Shown one piece after another: positions 44,232 to 52,103 of a stretch of 64,000 nucleotides of DNA. The first letter of the stretch is position 1. Each line of letters opens with the position of its first letter. The stretch is from NCBI GenBank assembly GCA_017937655.1, contig JAGBDE010000040.1, positions 1 through 64,000 of the forward strand, read 5' to 3'. Under the pieces are notes generated by a model. It made no database searches. It was not told the DNA's origin and saw only the letters and a list, made by a program, of their open reading frames with translations. The stretch is from Clostridia bacterium (GTDB taxonomy: Bacteria > Bacillota > Clostridia > Christensenellales > Aristaeellaceae). A program made the position numbers and the translations under genes.

Positions 44232-44273
44232 GCAGGGGGATCATCCCCCTGCCGGGTGTGGGCAGAGCCCACA
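44232..44273. repeat. Two back-to-back GC-rich palindromes
   Basis: GCAGGGGGATCATCCCCCTG plus a final C (44232-44252) is a perfect palindrome around a single central base. TGTGGGC-aga-GCCCACA (44257-44273) is a second perfect stem. Neither has a T-tract. They follow the flotillin stop by 11 bases. Confidence 0.75.
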
Positions 44274-44363
44274 AGCCCCGCGCCGCAGCGCAAAAACCCA
44301 AAGCACAGCCAGCCGAAGGCGCGCGCTGTGCGGCAATTCCCAAATCCCAACCTTCCCAAGTCC

Positions 44364-44394
44364 AAGACCGGCTTCCATTCGGGGCCGGTCTTTC
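44364..44394 (+). terminator. Terminator after the flotillin gene
   Basis: AAGACCGGC (44364-44372) pairs with GCCGGTCTT (44384-44392), followed by TCC. The T-tract is weak. Confidence 0.6.
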
Positions 44395-44429
44395 CATACA
44401 CAAAAAGGACAATCCACCCTTACTGAAAA

Positions 44430-44438
44430 TGGTATAAT
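44430..44438 (+). promoter_or_regulatory. Extended -10 promoter of the M28 peptidase
   Basis: TGGTATAAT (44430-44438) lies 43 bases ahead of the start codon. No good -35 is visible. Confidence 0.5.
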
Positions 44439-44481
44439 CAACAGGATTTCATTTTTCTTTATCAAAGGAGCGATTCATTCT

Positions 44482-45405
44482 ATGCACTTTATCGACATGC
44501 TGGTGGAAAACCATCCCATCCGCAAAACCAAGCAGCAAAAGCAGTCTTTCCGGGATTGGTTCATCGCCCGGGCCGAGGAAATGGGCTACGCCGCCCAGGC
44601 CGACGAGAAGGGCTATTCCCGCAACGTGGTGGTGGGCGATCCTGACGCCGCCAAGGTCATCTTCACCGCCCACTACGATACGCCCCCGGTGATGCCCATT
44701 CCCAACTTCCTCACCCCCAGGAACATTGCGTTCTATCTGGTGTACCAGCTGGGCATCGTCCTTTTGATGATTTTGATTGCGGGCGGTGCGGCGGCCCTGG
44801 TGGGCTGGCTTACCAAGGTGCCGGAGCTGGGCGGTCTGGCCGCGTTTGTTGCCTGCTACGCGCTGCTGGGCATGCTGATGTTCGGCCCGGCCAACAAAAA
44901 CTGCGTCAACGACAACACCTCCGGCGTGGCCGCGGTAATGGAAATCATGAGCCGCCTCACCCCCGACCAGCGCGCAAAGGCTGCCTTCATCCTGTTTGAC
45001 AACGAGGAAAAGGGCCTGCTGGGCTCCAGCAGCTATGCTTCCAAGCATAAGCAGATCAAGAATCACACGCTGCTCATCAACCTGGACTGCGTGGGCGACG
45101 GCGAGCATGTTTTCTTCTTCACCGGCAAGAAGACCCGTGCCCTGCCCGCCTATGCTTTGCTGACCGAGACCCTCGGCCAGCAGGAAGGCCGCCAGCTGCA
45201 CATGGAAAACATGGAATCCTCCGTCTATCCCTCTGACCAGGCCAATTTCAAGCATGGCATCGCCGTGTGCGCCTGCAACCATAAGAAGGTGCTGGGCTAC
45301 TATGTGGACAAGATCCACACCAAGAAGGATACGGTCTGCGAACAGGCCAACATGGACTTCCTGGGCGAGGGCCTGAGCCGGTTTGTGGAAAAGCTGGAAG
45401 CGTAA
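44482..45405 (+). CDS. M28 family metallopeptidase with inserted membrane helices
   Basis: A 307-residue zinc aminopeptidase-like protein. Metal-binding motifs are TAHYDTPP (about residue 68), CVNDNTSG (about 143) and FDNEEKGLLGS (about 173), with a likely last ligand near the end in YYVDKIHTKKD. Between the first two motifs lies a stretch of about 55 residues that is strongly hydrophobic (YLVYQLGIVLLMILIAGGAA, then FVACYALLGMLMF), long enough for two transmembrane helices. It has no signal peptide, so the catalytic part probably faces the cytoplasm. It follows the flotillin and may work at the same membrane. ATG 44482 follows AAAGGAG. Confidence 0.85.
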   Translation: MHFIDMLVENHPIRKTKQQKQSFRDWFIARAEEMGYAAQADEKGYSRNVVVGDPDAAKVIFTAHYDTPPVMPIPNFLTPRNIAFYLVYQLGIVLLMILIAGGAAALVGWLTKVPELGGLAAFVACYALLGMLMFGPANKNCVNDNTSGVAAVMEIMSRLTPDQRAKAAFILFDNEEKGLLGSSSYASKHKQIKNHTLLINLDCVGDGEHVFFFTGKKTRALPAYALLTETLGQQEGRQLHMENMESSVYPSDQANFKHGIAVCACNHKKVLGYYVDKIHTKKDTVCEQANMDFLGEGLSRFVEKLEA

Positions 45406-45460
45406 CCGCGAGGTCCTCCCGCCGTTTGGATTGCCGATAAATCCCGCATTTTTACAACCA

Positions 45461-45494
45461 AACCCGTTCATCCCACCGGATGAACGGGTTTTTG
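45461..45494. terminator. Bidirectional terminator between M28 peptidase and hydrolase operon
   Basis: AACCCGTTCATCC (45461-45473) and GGATGAACGGGTT (45478-45490) form a perfect 13-bp stem with loop CACC, followed by TTTGTTT. It serves both converging units. Confidence 0.9.
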
Positions 45495-45495
45495 T

Positions 45496-46149
45496 TTACG
45501 CTTCCTGCAAAAGGATCCGGGCGATCTTCTGGCTGTGCACCACATAGCTGCCGTGGGTTTCCCCGGGCAGTTCCACGTATCGCCCCTGGGGGATGGCCTG
45601 GGCGATTTGCTGCATATGCCCCCGCCGGATCATGTCCTTTTGGCCGCCCAGAACGGTGACCGGCACGGTGATCCGGGCAAGGTCGGCGGGGGTGATGTCC
45701 GGTTCACGGAGCATCATGGCCATGGTTTCCTCCGGGCGGAAGAGGTGCATCAGCCTGAACAGGGTCAGCCAGAAGGGTTTGATGCCCTTGGGATTGGCAT
45801 TGACCCCGCTGGCAATGATCCGCCCGGGCACCTGCGGGTGCTGGGAGGCCAGCAGCAGGGCGATGATGCCCCCGTCGCTGAAACCGTAAATGGCGGGCTT
45901 TTCGATGCCCAGTTCGGTAATGAAAAGGTGCAGATCCTCCGCCATGTCCTGGTAATGGAGGGATTCCACCGGCATGCTCTGGCCGTGGCCCCGGGTGTCG
46001 ATGAGGTAGACGGTGTACCGCTCCTTCAGCAGCTGGGCCGCCTCGTCAAAGATGCGGCAGTTTTCGCCGTTGCCGTGGAGCAGGAGCAGCGCAGGGCCGT
46101 CGCCCAGGCGTTCGTAGTACAGGCGGGTGTTCCCGGATTCAAAAAACAT
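45496..46149 (-). CDS. Alpha/beta hydrolase
   Basis: A 217-residue cytosolic alpha/beta hydrolase. It has the oxyanion motif LLLHGNGENCRIF, the nucleophile elbow GFSDGG with the catalytic Ser, a likely acid in TVLGGQKDMI, and the catalytic His in PGETHGSYV. Substrate unknown; the layout fits carboxylesterases or lactonases. ATG 46149 is chosen because GGGAGGAA precedes it; the longer frame overlaps sdaAA. It is the last gene of the six-gene operon and follows sdaAA by 11 bases. Confidence 0.88.
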   Translation of the reverse strand: MFFESGNTRLYYERLGDGPALLLLHGNGENCRIFDEAAQLLKERYTVYLIDTRGHGQSMPVESLHYQDMAEDLHLFITELGIEKPAIYGFSDGGIIALLLASQHPQVPGRIIASGVNANPKGIKPFWLTLFRLMHLFRPEETMAMMLREPDITPADLARITVPVTVLGGQKDMIRRGHMQQIAQAIPQGRYVELPGETHGSYVVHSQKIARILLQEA

Positions 46150-46160
46150 GGCTTCCTCCC

Positions 46161-46997
46161 TTACTTTCCGCATACGCTCCGGCAGGCCGCACAGCCGCCC
46201 TCGCCTGTCTCCCGCAGGCAGGCGGGAAGCATGTCGCCCACCTGCTTCATGGCCAGGATCATCTCGTCGCTGGGGATGGGGCTGGCAATGCCGCTGAGGG
46301 CCATCTGGGCCGCAGAAAGCGCCTGGGAGACGCCGCCCACGTTGCGGTACACGCAGGGCACCTCCACCAGGCCCTGGACGGGATCGCAGACCAGGCCCAG
46401 CATGTTCATCAGGGCAAAGGCGCAGGCGTGGGAGGCCATCTCCGGGGTGCCGCCGTAAAGCTGCACCAGCGCCGACGCCGCCATGGCAGCCGCCGCGCCG
46501 CACTCGGCCTGGCATCCGCCCTCCGCCCCGCTGACGGTGGCCTGCAGGGCAATGATCCGCCCCACCCCCGCCGCAGCAAACAGGGCCATGATCAACTCGT
46601 CGTCAGAGAAGCCGTCCTGCTCCTGGGCCGCCAAAAGCGCGCCGGGCAGGATGCCGCAGCTGCCCGCGGTGGGCGCGGCCACGATCTTGCCCATGCAGGC
46701 GTTGTACTCCGCAATGGACAGGGCGTAGGCTCCCGCCTTGCCCAAAAGGCCGAACCGGCCCAGCTGCTCCGGGGCGTTCATCAGCGCCGCCTGGCCGCCC
46801 ACCATGCCGCTGACGCTGCGCAAATTGGGCGACAGGCCCGCCTTGGCGCTGTCACGCATCACCTGAAGGCGGCTGCGCATCCGGGCGATGTGCTCGTCCT
46901 CGGAGAAGCCGTCCTGCTTTGCCTGCCAGTGGAGGGCCGCCGCGCCCAGAGTGCCGTACTTGGCGGCGTCCCGCAAGAAATCCGCAAAGGTACGCAT
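46161..46997 (-). CDS. sdaAA: L-serine dehydratase, alpha subunit (iron-sulfur)
   Basis: A 278-residue catalytic subunit of the Fe-S L-serine ammonia-lyase, which converts L-serine to pyruvate and ammonia. Cluster and active-site motifs are PTAGSCGILPGA, GGCQAECGAA and LVCDPVQGLVEVPC. The length matches the clostridial two-subunit enzyme (about 290 residues). It starts three bases after the beta-subunit gene, so the two are co-translated. The cluster is oxygen-sensitive, in line with an anaerobic host. Confidence 0.96.
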   Translation of the reverse strand: MRTFADFLRDAAKYGTLGAAALHWQAKQDGFSEDEHIARMRSRLQVMRDSAKAGLSPNLRSVSGMVGGQAALMNAPEQLGRFGLLGKAGAYALSIAEYNACMGKIVAAPTAGSCGILPGALLAAQEQDGFSDDELIMALFAAAGVGRIIALQATVSGAEGGCQAECGAAAAMAASALVQLYGGTPEMASHACAFALMNMLGLVCDPVQGLVEVPCVYRNVGGVSQALSAAQMALSGIASPIPSDEMILAMKQVGDMLPACLRETGEGGCAACRSVCGK

Positions 46998-47000
46998 GGC

Positions 47001-47672
47001 TTAATATCCCTCCGTTTTTCCGGCCACGTAGGCCACGTGATAGATGCCGGGCATCTTTTCCAGGCATTCCAAAAGGCCGGGCTCGGCGTTGCCGTCCAGC
47101 TCGATGATCACCATGGCCTCGCCGCCCACGGAACGGCGGAACACCTTCATGGTGGCAATGTTCAGCGCGTTGGCGCTCAGAATGCTGCTGATCTGGGCGA
47201 TCATGCCCTTGGCGTCCTTCTGGGTGACCACCAGCGTGTTCTCGTGGCCGGTGAAGCCTGCCTCCAGCCCGTTGATGGCTTCCACCACGATCTCGCCGCC
47301 GCCCACAGAGGCCGCCTTCACGCAGATGTGCCGCCCGTCCACGCCGTCCACGTCCATGATGACGGTGTTGGGATGGGCGTCCCGTGCCTCGGCGTTGTAG
47401 AAGGAGTATTGCAGCCCCCTTTCCCCGGCGATGCGCAGGCTGTCCCGAAGGCGTTCGTCGTCCACGGCCATGCCCAGCAGGCCGCCGATCAGCGCCTTGT
47501 CCGTGCCGTGGCCCTTATAGGTTTTCTGGAAGGAACCAAACAGGCCGATGCGGGCCTGGGCAGGCTCTGCGCCCAGCAGCAGCCGGGTGATCAGGCCGAT
47601 GCGGGCCGCGCCTGCGGTGTGGGAAGAGCTGGGGCCCACCATGACCGGGCCCAGGATGTCAAACAGATCCAT
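47001..47672 (-). CDS. sdaAB: L-serine dehydratase, beta subunit
   Basis: A 223-residue regulatory/beta subunit. The N-terminal domain has MDLFDILGPVMVGPSSSHTA with the serine-site SSSHTAGA motif. The C-terminal ACT domain (about residues 148-223) has TLVVTQKDAKGMIAQISSIL and would bind serine. It overlaps the end of the preceding secreted-protein gene by 14 bases, which places the two in one transcript. Confidence 0.96.
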   Translation of the reverse strand: MDLFDILGPVMVGPSSSHTAGAARIGLITRLLLGAEPAQARIGLFGSFQKTYKGHGTDKALIGGLLGMAVDDERLRDSLRIAGERGLQYSFYNAEARDAHPNTVIMDVDGVDGRHICVKAASVGGGEIVVEAINGLEAGFTGHENTLVVTQKDAKGMIAQISSILSANALNIATMKVFRRSVGGEAMVIIELDGNAEPGLLECLEKMPGIYHVAYVAGKTEGY

Positions 47673-48198
47673 CGTTTTCGCCTCCGGAAAGAGGTTGATT
47701 TTCTGGGGTGTTGGGCTGGCAGCGGAAGCGGATGCAGCTGCCGGAGGGTTCGTTCATCACCTGCAGGAGGGTGACGGTATCCGCGCCGGTAAAGCGCAGG
47801 CTGATGCGGCAATATCCGCCGGTGAAACTTTCCCCCTCCACGGTGCAGCCTGTATCAGTCAGGCTTTGGGTCAGGCAGTTCCAGACCAGCTCCAGCACCT
47901 GGGGAAGGCCGCCGTCCACGTAAATGCCGCCGGTGACCAGCTCCGGGCCTATCTTCTCCAGCACCAGCCGGTAGCCCACGGGCAGCCCCTGGGGCGTGAC
48001 CGCCTGGTTGTTCACAGGCTGCATCCCCCGGCAAAGGTCGGCGTCCTGGGCCGCGTCCGCCCAGTCAAAGCACAGGAAAGGAACCATCCCGGGCTTTGGG
48101 AGGGTTTCTTCCACATTGATTGCCATTTCCGCTAAGGAAAGCCCCGGCGCCAGCAGGGCAAGCAGCAGCGCCAGGGCAATCAGAAAGTATCTTTTCAT
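47659..48198 (-). CDS. Secreted protein of the PFLxxxW family, 179 aa
   Basis: Residues 1-23 are a signal peptide (KRYFLIALALLLALLAPGLS). The mature part opens with MVPFLCFDWAD and later has LELVWNCL, two motifs also present in the next two upstream genes. Four Cys residues in the mature part could form disulfides. No known domain recognised. It is six bases after the 207-residue gene and overlaps sdaAB by 14 bases. There is no wall anchor, so it is released or stays near the membrane. Confidence 0.78.
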   Translation of the reverse strand: MKRYFLIALALLLALLAPGLSLAEMAINVEETLPKPGMVPFLCFDWADAAQDADLCRGMQPVNNQAVTPQGLPVGYRLVLEKIGPELVTGGIYVDGGLPQVLELVWNCLTQSLTDTGCTVEGESFTGGYCRISLRFTGADTVTLLQVMNEPSGSCIRFRCQPNTPENQPLSGGENDGSV

Positions 48199-48204
48199 CA
48201 GGGC

Positions 48205-48828
48205 TTACATGGGCAGGAACACAAACAGGATGTAACGCCAGTCGCCGTAGTCCATGAACTCGTAGCGCACATAGGTCTCGTCGTTCACAAACTGGTAGCA
48301 CATCTGGGATTCTTCGCTCACGCCCTCAATCACTTCGGGTGCGCCGAACTCTTCCAGCAGCTCTGCGCCCAGGTCGTTCCACACGCCCACCAGCACGGAG
48401 CGGTCGTCGTCTTCCACCTTAATGGTGCCGCTGATGACGCCTTCTTCCGCCTTGCTGACGTTGATGGTGTAGGGATAGCCGCTGGCGCTGATGCGCTCAG
48501 GAGTGTACATGGTCAGGCAGTCTGCGCCGTAGGTGTCCACGTCCTTCCAGGTCAGATCCAGGAAGGGCACGATGTAGTTCTTGTCGGTGCCGCCGGCGAA
48601 CAGATCCAGACCGGTGGACAGGTCGTTGGTGGCGGGGGTGACCAGGGTGTCATCGCCCAGGCCCAGGGAGTTGAGCTTGTCCACCACGGAGTTCACGTCA
48701 ATGGGGCTGCCGGCAGCCTTGGTTTCGGTCTGGCCGATGGGGGAAAACACGATGTCGGAAGCCAGGGCGGGCACGGCCTGCAGGGCCAGGATCAGGACCA
48801 GGACGAGGGACAGGATGGTTTTCTTCAT
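48205..48828 (-). CDS. Secreted protein of the PFLxxxW family, 207 aa
   Basis: Residues 1-23 are a signal peptide (KKTILSLVLVLILALQAVPA). The mature protein has a variable acidic first part, then IVPFLDLTWKDV and VGVWNDLGAEL, the two family motifs. The C-terminal strands include YVRYEFMDYGDWRYILFVF. No known domain recognised. It lies 21 bases after the 309-residue gene. The shared motifs and position mark it as a paralogue of its two neighbours. Confidence 0.78.
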   Translation of the reverse strand: MKKTILSLVLVLILALQAVPALASDIVFSPIGQTETKAAGSPIDVNSVVDKLNSLGLGDDTLVTPATNDLSTGLDLFAGGTDKNYIVPFLDLTWKDVDTYGADCLTMYTPERISASGYPYTINVSKAEEGVISGTIKVEDDDRSVLVGVWNDLGAELLEEFGAPEVIEGVSEESQMCYQFVNDETYVRYEFMDYGDWRYILFVFLPM

Positions 48829-48849
48829 GTGTTTTGTCTCCTTTTGTTT

Positions 48850-49779
48850 TTATTGATCGAAGCGGTAGATAGAAAAGGTAATGGAATCGGTCAGGGATGA
48901 ATCCTGATAGTGGTAATAGCTCATTTCAATGAAGCTTTCCCGGTTCTGGAACGCGTAGTGTTCCGTTTTGTCCCCTCCCAGGGAACCCATGGGGGTGGCG
49001 GGCTGAGCGTCCGCATAGTGGGCTTCGATTTCCGTTTTCAGCTGGCTCCACAGCCGGTAGACTTCCTCCGGGGCGGCGTCGGGAAGCAGCAGCTCGCCTG
49101 CCGCAAAGTTGGGCCACAGGTAGTACAGCTCGATGCCGCAGGTGATGGCCGGGTCGCAGCTGGTGGTGTAGGTGGAAGCTTCCAGCACATCCACCAGATC
49201 GCTGTTGTTTTCAGCAATATCATACCAGGTATAGGGAATGAAAGGCGCCAGGGTCTTGGCCGGGGGCAATAGATGATACTGCTGCTCGTTTTTTGGCGTC
49301 CAGGGGGTCAGATAAAACTCGATCCAGGTTACGCCCTCATCGCCCACCATATAATCCAGCTGAAGCACGGGGTTTGTTTCCGGGAAGACCATGGCTTTCT
49401 CCCCAATGATGTACCCGGTTTTGGCCTCCGTACCGCTGCCAAAAGAAAGCATGCATTCCTGGATGATCTGGTTCCAGAGTTCCTCCGCGTTGCCGTCCTT
49501 TGTCAGCAGTCTGCCAAACAGGTATTCCTCTCGCACGTCGCCGATCTGGGACAAATACAGGATGGGCTCATCCCCGGCGGTCACATATTCTTCTGCCGGA
49601 TAATGGGGCGGGGTTCCGTTGGCCCAGTCCAGGTACTCCTGCCAGGAATGGGCCAGGAAGGGGCAAAGCCACTCTCCCGGCGGGGGAGGGGTCATGGCGG
49701 CACCCTCTGCCAGGGCGAAAAGGGGCAACAGCAGCAAAATCAGCGTAAGCGCCAATATGCGTTTCAGCCGCAAGGACAT
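48850..49779 (-). CDS. Secreted protein with two PFLxxxW-type domains, 309 aa
   Basis: Residues 1-24 are a signal peptide (SLRLKRILALTLILLLLPLF). The mature part holds two copies of the domain found once in each of the next two genes: CPFLAHSWQEYL with EELWNQII, then APFIPYTWYDIA with VYRLWSQL. The copies are about 150 residues apart. The gene leads the six-gene operon and has its own strong promoter. ATG 49779 follows AAGGAGGG. Function unknown. Confidence 0.8.
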   Translation of the reverse strand: MSLRLKRILALTLILLLLPLFALAEGAAMTPPPPGEWLCPFLAHSWQEYLDWANGTPPHYPAEEYVTAGDEPILYLSQIGDVREEYLFGRLLTKDGNAEELWNQIIQECMLSFGSGTEAKTGYIIGEKAMVFPETNPVLQLDYMVGDEGVTWIEFYLTPWTPKNEQQYHLLPPAKTLAPFIPYTWYDIAENNSDLVDVLEASTYTTSCDPAITCGIELYYLWPNFAAGELLLPDAAPEEVYRLWSQLKTEIEAHYADAQPATPMGSLGGDKTEHYAFQNRESFIEMSYYHYQDSSLTDSITFSIYRFDQ

Positions 49780-49812
49780 CCCTCCTTACATATAACGATC
49801 CACTCTGCATAA

Positions 49813-49841
49813 ATCATACCACAAAACCCCTTCCCGGGCAA
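49813..49841 (-). promoter_or_regulatory. Promoter of the secreted-protein/sdaA operon
   Basis: On the minus strand, TTGCCC (plus 49836-49841), a 17-bp spacer and TATGAT (49813-49818) with TGG at the extended -10. Confidence 0.7.
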
Positions 49842-49852
49842 TATTTTTCGTC

Positions 49853-49881
49853 TTGCCCAGGCATGGCATTCGTGGTATAGT
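49853..49881 (+). promoter_or_regulatory. Promoter of the MATE transporter gene
   Basis: TTGCCC (49853-49858), a 17-bp spacer and TATAGT (49876-49881) with TGG at the extended -10. It stands back to back with the divergent promoter, 11 bp between the two -35 boxes. Confidence 0.7.
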
Positions 49882-49933
49882 TACTTGCATGCGGCCCCCT
49901 GGCCGCCAGTACACGAAAGGATTTCCAACGCAC

Positions 49934-51316
49934 ATGGCAAACATGAAACGCTATTTTGGCAACAAAGCTTTTTACAAAATGCTGCTGGGCATTGCCGTGC
50001 CGGTGATGCTCCAAAACGGCCTGACCAACCTGGTCAGCCTGCTGGACAACATCATGGTGGGCGCGGTGGGCACCGAGCAGATGAGCGGCGTATCCATCGT
50101 CAACCAGCTGCTGTTTGTGTTCAACCTGTGCATTTTTGGCGGATTGAGCGGCGCGGGCATTTTCACCGCCCAGTTCTACGGCAAGAAGGACGTGAAGGGC
50201 GTGCGCCACACCTTCCGCTTCAAGCTGATGCTGGTCATTGTGCTGCTGGCCATCGGCCTTGGTGTTTTCCTCCTCTTTGGGGACAAGCTGATCGGCCTGT
50301 ACCTGCACGAGGGCGGCGAAAGCGGCGATATTGCCGCTACGGCGGAATACGGCTGGAAGTACCTGCGGGTGATGCTCTGGGGTCTGCTTCCCTTTGCGGT
50401 GCAGCAGGCCTACGCCAGCACCCTGCGGGAAACGGGCGAGACCGTGCTGCCCATGAAGGCTGGCATCGTGGCCATTTTCGTCAACCTGGTACTGAACTAT
50501 GTGCTGATCTTCGGCCACTTTGGCGCGCCCAGGATGGGCGTGGAGGGCGCGGCCCTGGCCACCATCATCTCCCGGTATGTGGAGTGCGCCATCATCATCG
50601 GCTGGACCCATCGCCACACCGAGGAAGCCCCCTTCATCGTGGGCGCCTACAAGCGCATGTATGTGCCCGGCCAGCTGGTGGGGCAGATCGCCAAGAAGGG
50701 CTTCCCCCTCCTGATGAACGAGTTCCTCTGGTCCGCCGGTATGGCCATTCTGACCCAGTGCTACTCCACCCGCGGCCTGGACGTGGTGGCGGCCCTCAAC
50801 ATCTGCACCACCATCGCCAACCTGTTCAATGTGGTCTGGATCGCCATGGGCACCGCGGTGAGCATCATCGTGGGCCGGAACCTGGGCGCAGGCGACTTCG
50901 AGGAGGCGGAAAACAGCTGCTGGCGCATCCTGGTGTTCAGCGTGCTCAGCGCCGCCGCCATGGGCGTCATCCTGCTGCCGCTGGCCCATTTGTTCCCCCT
51001 GCTTTACAACACCACGGATCAGGTGCGTTCCATTGCCACCGGCCTGCTGATGGTGGTGGCGGCCTCCGGCCCCCTGCACGCCTTCTGCCACGCCTCTTAC
51101 TTCACCCTCCGCTCCGGCGGCAAGACCTGGATTACCTTCCTGTTTGACAGCGCCTATCTGTGGATCATCAGCATCCCCGTGGCCCGGGTGCTGTCCGTGC
51201 ACACCCTGATGCCCATCATCGGCGTATACGCCGTGTGCCAGTTCATCGACATTGTGAAGTGCATCCTGGGTTACATCCTGCTGAAAAAGAAAGTGTGGAT
51301 CAACCGCATCGTATAA
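49934..51316 (+). CDS. MATE family efflux transporter
   Basis: A 460-residue protein with twelve predicted membrane helices in two halves, as in MatE exporters that move drugs or metabolites out using Na+ or H+ gradients. The first half opens with LLGIAVPVMLQNGLTNLVSL followed by LDNIMVGAVGTEQMSGVSI; the second half begins near GFPLLMNEFLWSAGMAILTQ. Substrate unknown. ATG 49934 follows AAAGGA. An upstream in-frame start at 49853 is the -35 box itself. Confidence 0.92.
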   Translation: MANMKRYFGNKAFYKMLLGIAVPVMLQNGLTNLVSLLDNIMVGAVGTEQMSGVSIVNQLLFVFNLCIFGGLSGAGIFTAQFYGKKDVKGVRHTFRFKLMLVIVLLAIGLGVFLLFGDKLIGLYLHEGGESGDIAATAEYGWKYLRVMLWGLLPFAVQQAYASTLRETGETVLPMKAGIVAIFVNLVLNYVLIFGHFGAPRMGVEGAALATIISRYVECAIIIGWTHRHTEEAPFIVGAYKRMYVPGQLVGQIAKKGFPLLMNEFLWSAGMAILTQCYSTRGLDVVAALNICTTIANLFNVVWIAMGTAVSIIVGRNLGAGDFEEAENSCWRILVFSVLSAAAMGVILLPLAHLFPLLYNTTDQVRSIATGLLMVVAASGPLHAFCHASYFTLRSGGKTWITFLFDSAYLWIISIPVARVLSVHTLMPIIGVYAVCQFIDIVKCILGYILLKKKVWINRIV

Positions 51317-51323
51317 ATCATCC

Positions 51324-51354
51324 CCGGCGTTCCTCTTGCAGGACGCCGGTTTTT
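51324..51354 (+). terminator. Terminator after the MATE gene
   Basis: CCGGCGT-t-CC pairs with GG-ACGCCGG, with one bulged base, and is followed by TTTTT. The following gene's -35 box lies inside the hairpin. Confidence 0.8.
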
Positions 51355-51365
51355 CGTGGTATGAT
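51336..51365 (+). promoter_or_regulatory. Promoter of the histidine phosphatase gene
   Basis: TTGCAG (51336-51341), an 18-bp spacer and TATGAT (51360-51365) with TGG at the extended -10. Confidence 0.55.
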
Positions 51366-51405
51366 ACAGGCACCAAAAAGCGAACCATACAAAGGAAGTG
51401 CCGTC

Positions 51406-52092
51406 ATGAAGATCCTGTTTGTGCGCCACGGACATCCCAATTACGAAAAGGACTGCCTGACCGATCTGGGGCATCGCCACGCCGCGGCGGCCGCGGTGCG
51501 CCTCCGGGAGGAGAACATCGCCGAGATCTATTCCTCCACCTGCGGCCGTGCCCTGGAGACCGCCCAGCACACCGCCGACGACCTGGGCCTCAAGGTGCAT
51601 CCCTTTGACTTCATGCGGGAGATCAACTGGGACAGCGCGGACGGCCAGCCCCTCCGCTTTGACGGCCATCCCTGGGACACCGCCGACCGGATGGTGGTAG
51701 ACAATCTGCCCCTGCTGGATCCCGACTGGGCAAGCAAGGAGCCCTTCCATCGCAATACCGTCGTCCAGTCCGTCAAGAAGGTGGGCGACGGCATCGACCG
51801 CTGGCTGGAGGGCCTGGGCTACCGCCGGGAGGGGCAGTATTACCGGGTGACCGACAACACGGAGAAGACCGTGGCGGTGTTCTGCCACGGAGGAGCCAGC
51901 TGCGCCATGCTCAGCCGCATGTTCAACCTGCCCTTCCCCTTTGCCATTGCGGTTCTGGGGCTGGATTACACGGGCATCACCGCGGTTTCCCTGGCAGGCG
52001 ATCCCGGCGACCTGGCCACGCCCAAGTTCATTTGTGTGAATGATGCGCGGCACATTCAGGGGCTCAGGGTGGAGAACTATTTTGGAAAGTGA
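51406..52092 (+). CDS. Histidine phosphatase family protein
   Basis: A 228-residue phosphoglycerate-mutase-like phosphatase. The catalytic motif is FVRHGHP (R7, H8, G9), followed by the phosphate-site Arg in CGRALETAQHTA and the second His in VFCHGGASCAM. Cytosolic. The substrate may be a sugar phosphate or small phosphoester; the family is too broad to say. An insertion of about 40 residues between the Arg and second His motifs (DGQPLRFDGHPWDTADRMVV) is longer than in minimal members. It ends at the multi-hairpin repeat. Confidence 0.88.
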   Translation: MKILFVRHGHPNYEKDCLTDLGHRHAAAAAVRLREENIAEIYSSTCGRALETAQHTADDLGLKVHPFDFMREINWDSADGQPLRFDGHPWDTADRMVVDNLPLLDPDWASKEPFHRNTVVQSVKKVGDGIDRWLEGLGYRREGQYYRVTDNTEKTVAVFCHGGASCAMLSRMFNLPFPFAIAVLGLDYTGITAVSLAGDPGDLATPKFICVNDARHIQGLRVENYFGK

Positions 52093-52103
52093 CTTTTCCG
52101 GCC

